A stretch of 64,000 bases of DNA from Sinotaia quadrata (lineage: Eukaryota; Mollusca; Gastropoda; Architaenioglossa; Viviparidae), in contig CM054178.1 in assembly GCA_028829895.1 (NCBI GenBank), positions 25,908,201 through 25,972,200 of the forward strand. Reading direction: 5' to 3'. This document shows, piece after piece, positions 47,932 through 59,500 of this stretch (within the stretch, counting starts at the first letter, position 1; each line of letters opens with the position of its first letter). The notes beneath the pieces are model-generated. The model was not told the DNA's origin. It searched no databases and saw only the letters and a program-made list of their open reading frames with translations. The position numbers were made by a program, and so were the translations under genes.

Positions 47932-49104
47932 ATGCCTGAGTTTACTAAAAGAATAAGAGAGTTCCTTTTAACATTTGTACGTATTATGATGTGCTTGATG
48001 GTGATTTTATTTCAACTGGTAATTGGTCAGGTGAACTTTCGCTATTCTAGGTGGTCTAAGACGGCACTGACTGGAGTCAGTTTCATGGGACACAAGAGTG
48101 AATTTCAGAATACGTCTGTTATGGGGTGCGCTGCGTATTGTGTGGAGAACTCGCCCTGTTTGTCTTTCTCGGTCCATAGGTCAAGTGCTAGCTGCTTTAT
48201 CTTCTCGGAGAGGGTGATGTTTGGAATCAACATGACGTTAGCAGAAGGGTTTGTTCACTACTGGAGACTTTCGGGTTAGTGAGATGTTTTTCCATAGAGA
48301 TGTTTTTCATTTAGATTTTTTTTTATAATATACAGATATTTACCTGCTTTTAATGCACTATCGGATTTGATCTGGTTGAACCGTTTAATATTGTTATATT
48401 TATTTATTACAGATATGTTGCCATATGTTATATTGTTATATGCCGTATTTACTCATTAAATATATATTGCCACGTGTAATATTGTTATATGTTGTAGTAC
48501 TTATTATAGATATATTGCCAGGTGTAATATTGTTATATGTCATATTACTTATTACAGATATATTGCCATGTGTAATATTGTTATATGTCGTATTACTTAT
48601 TACAGATATATTGCCACGTGTAATATTGTTATATGTCCTATTTACTTAATACGAATATTTTGCTACACGTGAAACTGGACCGCTAATGGTTACTGTCATC
48701 GCCACGTAATTTTCTGTCGTGTTTTTCTTTAATTGGTCGTGAAGTTAAGTGTTCTTGAACTCTTTTTATAAATGTGTAGTTTTTCCCGAAAATTTATCTC
48801 CCACGATAAATTTAACAGACCCAGTGATGCGTAAAAGTTCTTGATCTGGGTTAGTACAGTCTTGAAGCTAACCGCTCTTATGTTTTATGTATGTGTTTGT
48901 ATATGAGTGCGTGGGTGTTTGTATCTGTGTGCCAATTGTATTGTCTTAATGCTAAAGCGTAATTCAGTTTTAAAAGGAACTCAACCAGCTTCTGTGACAT
49001 ACGTACAGAGTTAAACTTGTGTAAGAAGCAAGGGTCGGACTGTTTTGTATTTTCAATGCAGTCGTATTTACCTGCTACAGAAAATTTGATATATATCAAA
49101 GTCA

Positions 49105-49144
<40 letters not shown>

Positions 49145-49145
49145 G

Positions 49146-49202
<57 letters not shown>

Positions 49203-50968
49203 CCCATTATTCCATCCATCCTATCTATCTTCCACAAGCGTACATAACTTTCAAAGAAAGTATTGTTTTATTCTTTTTTTTAGACGTGTGCCCTGCAGGA
49301 TACTCCTATGATCCATCAGTCAACTTATGTTACAAGCACGTGGCGACCCCACAGCTGACCTGGCAGAATGCATCACTGGCCTGTCAGCGAAGTGGCGGAC
49401 TTCTGTACATGTCGAATACCGAGGTGAAACGAACCTGGTTGTTTGAGTACATCATCAAAAATGGTATGTGTGCACATTCTGCTCGTAGAACACTTTGAAG
49501 TACCCGAATGCGTATTCTAGTTTCTTGATTTAAGAGCAGGTCGACTGCCGATCGATCAAAGAGGGATTACAGAGGATAACAGATTTTTTTTTTCATATTT
49601 CTCTCACAGCAACACCTTTGGAGGAAAAATATTACCACAGTTATAACATTTCTTAAAATAGCATATTAAACTTCAAGAACCACCACCACATCATCGCCAC
49701 CATATTCGCCGTCACTTTACTGATGTTTATCTTTATTACAACTCTAGAACTTGTCTAACTCGCTATTTATACTCTCTTTTACCATATTCGCCGTCACTTT
49801 ACTGATGTTTATCTTTATTACAACTCTAGAACTTGTCTAACTCGCTATTTATAATCTCTTTTAACTTTGTACTTTACTTTCACTTTGCTCATTTTCTTGA
49901 TGGTGCAGTATCCATGGGTATTTATATTCTTTCCCCACTGAAACAGCTTTTTTCCGATGTCGAATTGTTTGACCTCTGTTGTTTTGACCATGTCTTTCTG
50001 GACGATAATTCTGCTACATTTCTCAAGGCCGATTTTCGTGTTTATGTCCTCACTACACATCTTGACAGTATTGATCAATGGATTGATATTATTTTTATTT
50101 TTACCATAAAGCTTTAGATCGTCCATATACCGTAAATAACTGATATTATGCCTGATTTTATTTTTATTCCCTAATCCTGTTTCTGAATGACCTGACCTGA
50201 ATTTAGGTCTATGCAGAGCAGCATTGGTTATAGAGAATCTCCGTGAAAAAAATTCCACATTTTTAATTGGTATGTCTGCAACTTCTATATTGTTGCAAGT
50301 TAGGGTGGTTTTCCAACTTCATTGATACTTGTATAAGGTTTTGTAGTGAATTTGCTATTTTGTACACTTTTCTTGTTTGAAGTATCCATGAATGTGTGAC
50401 TGAATCATAGGCCTTTTGGTAGTCAATCCACTCCATGTCAAGAATTGTTCGTTTCTTGCATTTCTAACTATAGCTTTATCAACTGACAATTGGTCCTTTG
50501 TTCCTTGCTATCAATAACTATAGCTTTATCAATTGACAATTGGTCCTTTGTTCCTTGCTATCAATAACTATAGCTTTATCAATTGACAATTGGTCCTTTG
50601 TTCCTTGCTATCAATAACTATAGCTTTATCAATTGACAATTGGTCCTTTGTTCCTCTTCTGCATAGTCTAGCACCCTTTTGTTTCTTGTTATTGTTCACG
50701 TACTTGTTGTTCTTCTACTTCTTATTATTACTATTTACTCACAGGGTTGAACAACACGGAGATGAAGCTGGGTGGAAATGACCTGCACACTGAGGGTACG
50801 TGGGCGTGGTTAGACGGCTCTATTGTGACGTCATGGTATACAGGACAACCAGACAACATGTACAATAACCAGAACTGTATGGAAAACACGCGCTCGCACC
50901 CGTATCACAACAGCGATGGTGTCTGCAACGACACCAACAGATACATGTGCGAGATACCTCTACACTAG
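47932..50968 (+). CDS. Secreted or membrane PAN/apple plus C-type lectin domain protein, 3 coding exons
   Basis: Exons 47932-48274, 49284-49463 and 50745-50968 join in phase to 248 residues. Residues 1-33 are a basic start plus a long hydrophobic stretch (signal peptide or signal anchor). Residues about 44-114 form a PAN/apple-like module with Cys66, 70, 76 and 88. Residues 115-248 are a C-type lectin fold with Cys117/130 of the long form and Cys148, 219, 235 and 243 for the two core disulfides. A QPD motif (209-211) and ND (236-237) are present. In the family, QPD with ND usually means calcium-dependent galactose-type sugar binding. Such PAN-CTLD proteins are frequent in gastropod immunity and shell or mucus secretion, but the role here is inferred. 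ATG at 47932 was chosen because it starts just before the hydrophobic segment. Confidence 0.92.
48405..48665. repeat. Minisatellite, about 46-bp unit, in lectin intron 1
   Basis: Five to six units read 'ttacagatatattgccacgt' then 'gtaatattgttatatgtcgta'. They contain acceptor-like ttacag strings but no lectin exon sequence. Confidence 0.92.
49104..49203. repeat. (TCTA)n microsatellite in lectin intron 1
   Basis: About 25 tetranucleotide copies with one TCGA interruption. It ends 80 bases before lectin exon 2. Confidence 0.97.
49740..49850. repeat. Two-copy direct repeat in lectin intron 2
   Basis: 'catattcgccgtcactttac' through 'cttgtctaactcgctattta' occurs twice (from about 49700 and 49784), a duplication of about 83 bp. 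Confidence 0.85.
49870..50465 (-). pseudogene. R2-like non-LTR retrotransposon reverse-transcriptase fragment
   Basis: On the minus strand WIDYQKAYDSVTHSWIL (RT motif A) is followed, after frame breaks, by ISYLRYMDDLKLYGK (motif C, YMDD) and KMCSEDINTKIGLEKCS. This style of sequence belongs to R2/NeSL-like elements, the same broad group as the endonuclease fragment at 14099-14825. The open part is 137 codons with stops upstream. It lies antisense in lectin intron 2. Confidence 0.87.
50461..50657. repeat. 50-bp repeat, four copies, in lectin intron 2
   Basis: Four near-identical units with 'aactatagctttatcaattg' and 'acaattggtcctttgttcct' directly abut the RT fragment. The first unit may be the element sequence from which the repeat grew. 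It ends about 90 bases before lectin exon 3. Confidence 0.93.
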
Positions 50969-51649
50969 TGGAATTTCCGTTATTCATTCACTCTCTCTCT
51001 CTCATTTTAATATTTTACTTTGAAGTTCAAATCTAGTCTTAGTCATTTTGATGGCAACGTAACTGTGTCACCCGTTTTACGTTTAAAACAAGCACATAAT
51101 ATCTACCCGTGCATTGGTATTGTCTGCGCCGCTTAGTTCAATCACACGTATTCACTTAAGTGGACAGGTTTCTTTGTATATTAAAGTTTTGAAAAATTAT
51201 GTCAACTGGAACTGTGTCCACACGCTCTTTGTATGTCGGCTAACTCTCTCACTCATGGAAACAAATTACTTCATTGTACATTTGTCAACTTTATCATATG
51301 AGCCGTCTTAATAATGATACATGCACAGACCTACCGATACAGAAATATCAATATGATTACTTGGAAGTAAAGAAATCTTTACAAGGTTCCTATGTACGCA
51401 TCTTTGGAGCCATCTGCTACAGCCACTCGCCATTTTAGGAAGTGGTATGATTTTATTCCCACTGAAATAGCGAGAGAAGGAACAATATGTCTTCTTCACT
51501 TCGCACTGGGCTGTGTGCAGAGGTAGAATAATACAGAAACTGATGACAGTTCTCTTGACGTCCGCATGCCAATTTAATGTTTGCGTGCACATCTTTTTCT
51601 GAACGTACTCAAGCTTGTACCTTTGACTGGCAATGAATATCTACAAAAC

Positions 51650-51785
51650 TTTATACAGCAAAAAATGACTGGGGTCTCCACAAAGCTTTATACAACAAAG
51701 AATGACTAGGATCTCCACAAAACTTTATACAACAAAGAATGACTGGGATCTCCACAAAACTTTATACAACAAAGAATGAAGGGGT
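51650..51785. repeat. Short tandem repeat in the lectin 3' region
   Basis: About three and a half units of 42 bp contain 'aactttatacaacaaagaat' and 'gactgggatctccaca'. Likely inside the 3'UTR or just past it. Confidence 0.85.
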
Positions 51786-51948
51786 GACATGTAGGACAAT
51801 TTTTTTAAACCGCTCAATTATGCTCGATTTAATGGATTTAAAGTTTTTGTTATACTGAGTAAGAATCTCAACTTATTTTGATATCTACGAGTTTATATTG
51901 TCAGACGATTAAGAGCGTCAATTGTGCAGTGCTAACAGATATTAGGAT

Positions 51949-51954
51949 AATAAA
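51949..51954 (+). terminator. Candidate lectin polyadenylation signal AATAAA
   Basis: AATAAA about 980 bases after the lectin stop codon, followed by a T- and GT-rich stretch (near 51965-51990). This would make a long 3'UTR. Nothing else in 50970-52350 looks like a gene. Confidence 0.5.
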
Positions 51955-52359
51955 GTCTACATTATTATTTTCGTAAGCTGGTGTGGTTTACTTTGTAATT
52001 ACTTAGAATGGAAATAGATTATATCTTCAGATAGAATACTGGCTTGTTTATTGCATAGTATTGTGGTAAAAAAATGCTAATCTATTAAGGTTGAAATGTT
52101 TTTTGTGACGACGCTGAACGTCCAGACCCATAAAACGGTTAGGCTTAAAGTGCAGATATAGTTAGAATATGAATCAAGTAAACTGAATCAAGTTTGTGCT
52201 CTATCTTAACAGATTTCCCAACAAGGTATACACACGATGACTGCAAAGCGTTTAAACAACAAAAGAAAATAAATAGAATGGAACAAGAGATTTACTTCTA
52301 AATTTTACATCTAAATTCTAGTTCTAAATCCTAGGTCTAAAATGTAAAGCACTATGGCA

Positions 52360-54400
52360 TGCAGTAAATGCATTCTGTTCTCAAACGCCAAGGTATGCAA
52401 AGGATTCATGTTGTTCCTAATATAAAACGCCGATGTATGTAAAGGATTCATGTTGTTCTTAATATAAAACGCCGATGTATGTAAAGGATTCATGTTGTTC
52501 TCAATATTAAACGCCAAAGCATGCAAACGATTAAAGTTGTTTTCAATACAAAACGCCAAGGTTTGCAAAGGATTCGTGTTGTTCACAACATAAAATGCCA
52601 AAGTATGCAAATGGTTCGTGTTTTCTCAACATAAAACGCAAAAGTATTCAAAGGATTCGAGTTGTTTTCAATATTAAACACAAAGACATGCAGAGGATTC
52701 ATGTTGTGACAATTTGCCCCTCCCTATTTAAAAATTAATCTGTTATATAAATTGTCAGAGTAACCCGACTTTGGGCATTCCTTCTGGTATTAGTTTTGAA
52801 AGTGTCTGAGTTTGAAGTAAACAGCTTGAGGTGAGAATATTCTAGATTGCTGACGTAATGCAAACTGAGTAGTTTTCTATTATCCGATGATAATGATTTA
52901 CAAGACAATGGGCTGAGTTTAAGGAGTTCTCTTGCTACTTTAATCACTTTTGAATTTGGTGTGGAAGAAGAAAGTCCGGCTTTGAAAGGCAGTTGTTAGC
53001 TTGATGGTAAGTTAAAACTGACTGATTAAGAGTGAATGGATTTAGAAACATTTCTTTTTTACTATTGATTTGTTATACTTGTGTTTATGTAGAGATGTAC
53101 TATGTGAATTGACTTTTATTTCTACAAATGTTTGAACTAAGCTGCATGCATGTATTGTGCTTACACTTGTTTATTTTACCATGTGTGTGTATCAGGCTAA
53201 TAAATACTGTTGCAGGAGATTGTAAATTGAGAATTGGATGTGAGATAGAATGGAGTTGTATTGTGATAAACGGGAAACTTAGGATTGCTCCTTGATTGTA
53301 TTTTGCGGTGAACAAATGGCCTTTTGACTTTGGGTTTCGAGCTTTGAGTCTGAGTTTTAGTTCCAAGTTTCAAGTTTCGAGCTCCCAGTTACCATTCACG
53401 TGTTCACTGGTCATAACCTGCATGGCTGGAAAGACACGAGAACATATGTTGTGGTGTGTGTAAGCATGAGGAAATATGCTACACACCCTTGATATATATA
53501 TGCTGGACACATTGGGAGAATTCCAGTGTATTGAAGTTGCTAGAATTGTAATCATTATGTTCTGCTTGAAGGAATGGACACTGTGAAGAGAGTGCTCAAG
53601 TTCATCAAGAATAGAACAGCACATCAGTATTTCCACAGGTGTGGCCAGACAACATGTGTTAATGGATATTGTGTCATTGTTGCAAAGGTCAGTGAAAGAC
53701 TGTTAAACAGTGCCTAATCCAGGTCGTGTAAAACAATTACAATAACTTACCTCAAATAATTCAATTTCTATTCTCTGATAGGACTAACCTCCAATTTGTA
53801 TTGACTCTGTTGTTGAACTGTAATTTTATTTATTTAGATATAGAGACTGTGTAACTTAAAATTATCCAATCATGTGTTTGTGGAATATTGACCTCAAGTA
53901 ATCTATTTAATTGTATTTGTCATATGTATATTTGATTATTTATTTAAATAATAAATAAATACATTTATTGTTAAATTCATTGACCTTAAGCATACTGATA
54001 AAATAATCTTATGTTGGAGAAGAAAGTGGGTGGATGGGGGCTTGCTAAATATAGATTAAAGGTGGATTTGTCGTCTCCTTTAGTAAGAAGTTTTCCACTC
54101 ACGGAAACATTATGTGACTGTAAATGTTGTTTTATGTGGAAGAGAGAAAACGTTTACAGCACCAACATATCCGCCAACTGATAGACGAGGATCATTAATA
54201 AAATAAATTAATATTCTCATCACTTGCAGTAGTTATGAAAGATTAATTAATAATAATAATGAATTTCATTAACTAATGGCGTGCCCGTCACACTTGTTGT
54301 TCGCAATACAAAACACCAAGGCATGCAAATGATTCATGTTGTTCGCAATACAAAACACCAAGGCATGCATTGGAATAATACTGTTTTCAATAGAAAGTAT
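52360..54400. repeat. Minisatellite split by an inserted repeat element
   Basis: About seven units of 48-60 bp with 'aaggattcatgttgttctca' and 'aaaacgccaaggtatgc' run from 52360 to 52707. The same unit resumes at about 54294-54375. The 1.6 kb between is interspersed copy C, so the array existed before the insertion. Confidence 0.85.
52708..54291 (-). mobile_element. Interspersed repeat family, copy C (inverted, about 1.58 kb)
   Basis: Relative to copies A and B this copy is reversed. Its right end is the complement of GTGACGGGCACGCC, and 53990-54110 is the complement of the 'attactccaacataag' region. Its left end (52745-52930) is the complement of the A/B 3' part. It is flanked on both sides by the same minisatellite, which fixes its ends at about 52708 and 54291 with GTGAC and GTCAC termini. 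No coding domain is seen; frames at 53100-53636 lack family resemblance. Confidence 0.8.
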
Positions 54401-57400
54401 CAAACTATGCACTAAATTAATATTGCTCTCAATACAAAGCATCAGATCTACAATATGTAGATCTACAATAAAGGCACCAGGTATATAGATCTATAATACA
54501 CAGCATTATAGATTGCGATACATTATGTAGATCTACAATATAAAGCGCCAGGGCAGTATTAGATATATGTTGTCATGTCGCTAAGCTGCAACTGTGACCT
54601 CTTGACAACCACAATCAACATCAACGAACAGATCAATACTACAGATCACTATGATTTTGCTGGAAAACATCGTCCGGGTTGTAAAAATAGTACTGACAAG
54701 CGAACTTTACAAGAAACATTCAAATCATTCACGCAGATCTAGAGAGGAAAAATACTAATACAAGACCTATGTTAAAGTGTCGTCTGTGGAAGTTTCTTTG
54801 CAAAACCTTTTTTTTAATTATTAAGAATGGGACCAACTGCAAAATTCCCCTTCATATTCAACTTCTATAAACTATTCCTAAATGAAGTACTGAGAGTATA
54901 TATGAAAACGAGTGACACAAAAACGATCCGTACCTGGCCAGTGTATCTGTGATCACATATGATAGAGTGAACTATCTATAGTTAAAGAGTGTGAGCACAC
55001 ATGATAGAGTGAACTATCTATAGTTAAAGAGTGTGATCACATATGATAGAGTGAACTATCTATAGTTAAAGAGTGTGATCACATATGATAGAGTGAACTA
55101 TCTATAGTTAAAGAGTGTGTCTGTGAACACATATGATAGAATGGACTTCCTATAGTTAAAGAGTGTGTCTGTGAACACATATGATAATGATTTCTCTGTG
55201 GCTAAATAGTGTATCTGTGCAGACATAATGAACTGCATATGGCTAAAGAGTGTCAATGCACACATCTGATAATGAACTCTCTACGATTCAAGAGTTCTTG
55301 CAAGCACTACTCGTATAATACATAAAGCAGAAAAATGTATGTCCGTTTATATGTGCTTGATTCGGAGCCAAAGAGAGAAGCATGATTTACTCCCGGGATG
55401 GACGTAAGGGAGTCAGGATCCGGGGGGGGGGGGGGTTCCCAACATTGGGTTTTACTGCTAGTTTAGTACGAAACAGTTTATATGTAGTAGACTTTTGTCA
55501 GCAAATATAACTTATGCAATACACTATCCTTAGCTAACTAGTAAAAAACTATCCTTAGTTAACTAGCAATGAACTAACTTTAGCTAATTAGCAATGAACT
55601 ATCCTTAGTTAACTAGAAGCCCGAGTTACACTAACTTAAATGATATTGCGATAGCCCTCAGCATTAACCAGAGTTACATTAAGTTAAATAAATTTGCAAT
55701 AGCCATTAACAAACCAGAGGCCCGAGTTACACGTAAATCCAATGACTTTGCGGTGGCCTCCAGTCTTAACTCAGAGGCCCGAGTCAAATAAGTATGTGAA
55801 TTAACTACTGACATCAGCCCCTAGCATTAGTCTGAGGCCGAGCACACGTAAAATTAAATATGATATTATGTCTTTTAGTGACTCTGAAAATCCACGTTGA
55901 ATATCGGAAATCATTCCGCTCACTGGGTCGACCGACCGGCAAGGGTGCCACGTTCACATGGCTAGCAGGAGTTAAGCTTGATTCACTCTATGTGATGCAC
56001 ATGCCAACGTATCCATAGCACTTCCTAACAATAAAACATTGCATAGTCTTAGTTTTCGACGTAAAAGTAATGACGTAATTGTCTGCTCTTGAGTTGCTAA
56101 TACACCTAGTGCGTACAACGTAAAATACTACTTCATACCTTTGACCACCATAACGATTGTCACTTATCACCACAATGATTACCAATTACCATTATAATGA
56201 TGACCTGTTATCACCACAATGATTACCAATTACCATTATAATGATGACCTGTTATCACTACAATGATGATCAATGATCACAACAATGATTACCAATTACC
56301 ATTACAATGATGATCACTTATCACAACAATGATTACCAATTACCATTATAATGTTGACCCTATTATCACCACAATGATGATCAATTATCATCACAATGAC
56401 TAACAATTACTACTACAATGACTACCAATTACCACCAGAACGACTACCAATTATCATCGGAATGGCTACCCATTATCACCACAACGACTACCAATTACCA
56501 CCATAATGATTATCAGTTATCACCACAATGATTAGCAATTATCTGCACAATGACTTAAATTACCACTCAATAAATATCAGCCTGGGCATCACAGCAATGC
56601 TGGAATTAAAACTGTTACAATATTTTCTATATTTTGTGTTTCAAAATGTTTCATTTTTAAGTTTTTAATTGTGTGACATTTCTGTCATTCAAAATGTCTA
56701 GAAATATATGATAGTACACTAGCAACAGAATGTACGTTAAGTTTAATTAGTAAATCGTACAGTAACCTGCAAGTAAAGTAGCCTAAGTAAAAATCAAAAT
56801 ACAATACATCATTGTAACACCCTTTCCCAATTCTGCTTCACACAGTTAATCAATTTATTTATTCACTTTTCGTGAAACGGAAATGGGACAGAGTCGCTGA
56901 CCTTAGCACGTCCTCACAATATGCAGCTGCCAATGTCGCATTATAATTTTGTGGGTCAAGGTTATATGGTAGTATGGATGAAAGCTAACTATTAATTGAT
57001 AAAATTAAGAGTAGCCGATCATTCGGAAACCGGTAAAACGCAATATCATGATAGCTTTCCTTAAATGTACTTGAAAATGATTAACCTATCATCATTATCG
57101 ATTAGCAATACTAATTCACTTATGAAGTGAAATGATATTATACTGAACATAAAACACTCAGTAGCATATTAGATTTGATCAAATCTATAAATATCCTTCA
57201 CTTTTCGGGGTTCAAACAGCAATATTAAACCATATTGAAAATCGTTAACTGGAAAGTGTTAAGTTATTAATGTGCTCTTTTCCAGAAATCTTTTGAAGTC
57301 AAATTTACCTGCGGGCATACACAGACTAGGCCTAACTGAGAGGTAATACCGGACACTTTGTAATTTCGTATGTTTGTAGTCTTGTTCACATATTTATCTA

Positions 57401-57850
57401 TCGTGCACACATTCACACACAAGCACACACAAACAAACACAAATACAAAACACACACAGATACATGCGCAGACGCACACGAAAAGCTTACACAGACACAA
57501 ATCACACAGACATAAGTCACACAGACACAAGTCACACAGACATACTTTGCAAATGTTTAGTACAAATCAGTAGAAAGGATACACATTCAATCACTTAGGC
57601 CTATTGTTCCTTTAATTCTCTCCCTTGACCGACGAAAGCGAAAAATTACACGCACATCTTTTTAATTCGCTTAAATTGGTTAGATCGAGATCTAACTTTA
57701 CACCAGAAACACAAAAATCCAAACAAACAGAAGCACTCAGAAATAGTGTCTTGTATTCAGCTACCACACAAGGAATGTACATGACTAGCACCTCTCCCCA
57801 CAATTCGAACATTTAGATTTTGCTTCTCTGTCCGTTTGTTTCATTCTGCT
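54400..57850. other. Intergenic DNA with several simple repeats
   Basis: No gene could be supported. About 54955-55200 holds a 42-bp unit ('atgatagagtgaactatcta') in five or six copies. A run of 14 G lies at 55422-55435. About 55490-55620 has 'tagctaactagcaatgaac' repeats. About 56150-56570 has degenerate 'accacaatgattaccaatta' repeats. About 57395-57545 is CA-rich with a short 'cacacagacacaagt' repeat. Confidence 0.6.
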
Positions 57851-58245
57851 TGGGTGAGTATACACATTAAAAGTTTTAAGCACTGCCTTTTTGTAATTGA
57901 GAGGTGAGTATACACATTAAAAGTTCTACGCACTGCGTTTTTGTAATTGAGAGGTGAGTATACACATTAAAAGTTCTACGCACTGCGTTTTTGTAATTGA
58001 GAGGTGAGTATGCACATTAAAAGTTTTACGTACTGCGTTTTTGTAATTGAGAGGTGAAATGTTTTAAACATCGAGTACGGTGAGTGCGGTTGTTAGATAT
58101 TGTTTTAATGCTACGTGTATTTTTTGTGTTGTACACTAGAGGTAAAGGTCGGTAGTGAATGGTAGTTAGGTATAAGTATTTTGTGTTGTACACTAGAGGT
58201 AAAGGAGGTCGGTAGTGAATGGTAGTTAGGTATAAGTATTTTGTT
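57850..58245. repeat. Two short arrays (50-bp and about 75-bp units)
   Basis: At 57850-58055 a 50-bp unit with 'gaggtgagtatacacattaa' occurs four times. At 58110-58245 a unit with 'ttgtgttgtacactagaggt' and 'agtgaatggtagttaggtat' occurs twice. Confidence 0.9.
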
Positions 58246-58279
58246 GTCGAATGTTAGTAGTTGTATTTCTGTAATTGGG

Positions 58280-58990
58280 CAGAGTGCTCAGAAGTGTGCT
58301 GTATGTAATTGGGCCTTGTGCTCAGAAGTGTGCTATGTGTAATTGGGCCTTGTGCTCAGAAGTGTGCAAAGCGTGATTGGGCCTTGTGCTCAGAAGTGTG
58401 CTGTGTGTACTTGGGCCTTGTGCTCGAAGTGTGCTGTGCGCGATTGGGCCTTGGGCTCAGAAGTGTGCTGTGTGTGATTGGGCCTTGTGCTCAGAAGTGT
58501 GCTGTGAGTGATTGGGCCTTGTGCTCAGAAGTGTGCTGTGTGTGATTGGGCCTTGTGCTCAGAAGTGTGCTGTGAGTGATTGGGCCTTGTGCTCAGAAGT
58601 GTGCTGTGTGTGATTGGGCCTTGTGCTCAGAAGTGTGATGTGTGTGATTGGGCCTTGTGCTCAGAAGTGTGCTGTGAGTACGTGGGCCTTGTGCTCAGAA
58701 GTGTGCTGTGTGTACTTGGGCCTTGTGCTCAGAAGTGTGCTGTGTGTGATTGGGCCTTGTGCTCAGAAGTGTGCTGTGTGTGATTGGGCCTTGTGCTCAG
58801 AAGTGTGCTGTGAGTGATTGGGCCTTGTGCTCAGAAGTGTGCTGAGTGTGATTGGGCCTTGTGCTCAGAAGTGTGCTGTGCGTGATTGGGCGTTGTGCTC
58901 AGATGTGTGTTGTGTGTGATTCAGCCTAGTGCTCCGAAGTGTTTATTGTGTGCGAATGCTCGAAAGTGCTGTGTGTGACTGGGCAAAAAG
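58280..58990. repeat. Minisatellite, 34-bp unit, about 20 copies
   Basis: Units read 'attgggccttgtgctcagaa' then 'gtgtgctgtgtgtg'. Because 34 is not a multiple of three and the unit lacks stops, all three plus frames stay open as cysteine-rich peptides. This is almost certainly not a gene. Confidence 0.95.
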
Positions 58991-59139
58991 GGTGTGCTCA
59001 GAAGTGATGTGCTGAGTTTATGCAGTCTGGAGTTTGTTGTGCGGAAGAGTATTTGATCTAGCCGTAGACTTGTTGTTATGGTTCAGTTTTGTTTGGAGTT
59101 TTGATGTGTGTCGCCATTTTTATCTGAGTTCTGTTGTAG

Positions 59140-59228
59140 ATATCTTTGATGAGCTTAACGCCCTGCGCGATGACACATTTGATGCAGCAGTCGTTGCGTT
59201 GGATGCCTGTGTGGCTGGCAACCCTTAA
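59140..59228 (+). CDS. Possible terminal coding exon of an unidentified gene
   Basis: A fair acceptor (tgagttctgttgtag, ending 59139) precedes an open stretch coding IFDELNALRDDTFDAAVVAL and DACVAGNP, then TAA at 59226. It is GC-richer than its surroundings and the composition (acidic, Ala/Val rich) looks protein-like. I do not recognise the family. No upstream partner exon was found: the preceding kilobase is minisatellite. It could be chance. Confidence 0.3.
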
Positions 59229-59269
59229 TAGTGTGGTGTATGTATGAGTACTTTTGACATGCACTATTT

Positions 59270-59460
59270 GTATTGTTTGTAATGGTTGTGGTGATGTAGT
59301 GTTTGTGGTTATGTAATGGTTGTGGTGGTGTAGTGTCTGTGGTGGTGTAATGGTTGTGGTGGTGTAGTGTCTGTGGTGGTGCAACGGTTGTGGTGGTGTA
59401 ATGGTTGTTTTGGTGTAGTGTCTGTGGTGGTGTAATGGTTGTGGTGGTGTAGTGTTTGTG
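59270..59460. repeat. GTGGTGTA-type short repeat
   Basis: Alternating 'gtggtggtgtaatggttgtg' and 'gtagtgtctgtg' units of about 30 bp. The His/Thr-rich minus-strand frames are artefacts. Confidence 0.92.
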
Positions 59461-59500
59461 CATTTTATGTATGGAGAAGTGGGAGTCTGATATGATTAGT

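Noticed and set aside
54575..54742. 55-codon plus-strand open frame
   Set aside because: Less AT-rich than its surroundings but with no family resemblance, splice context or partner exon.
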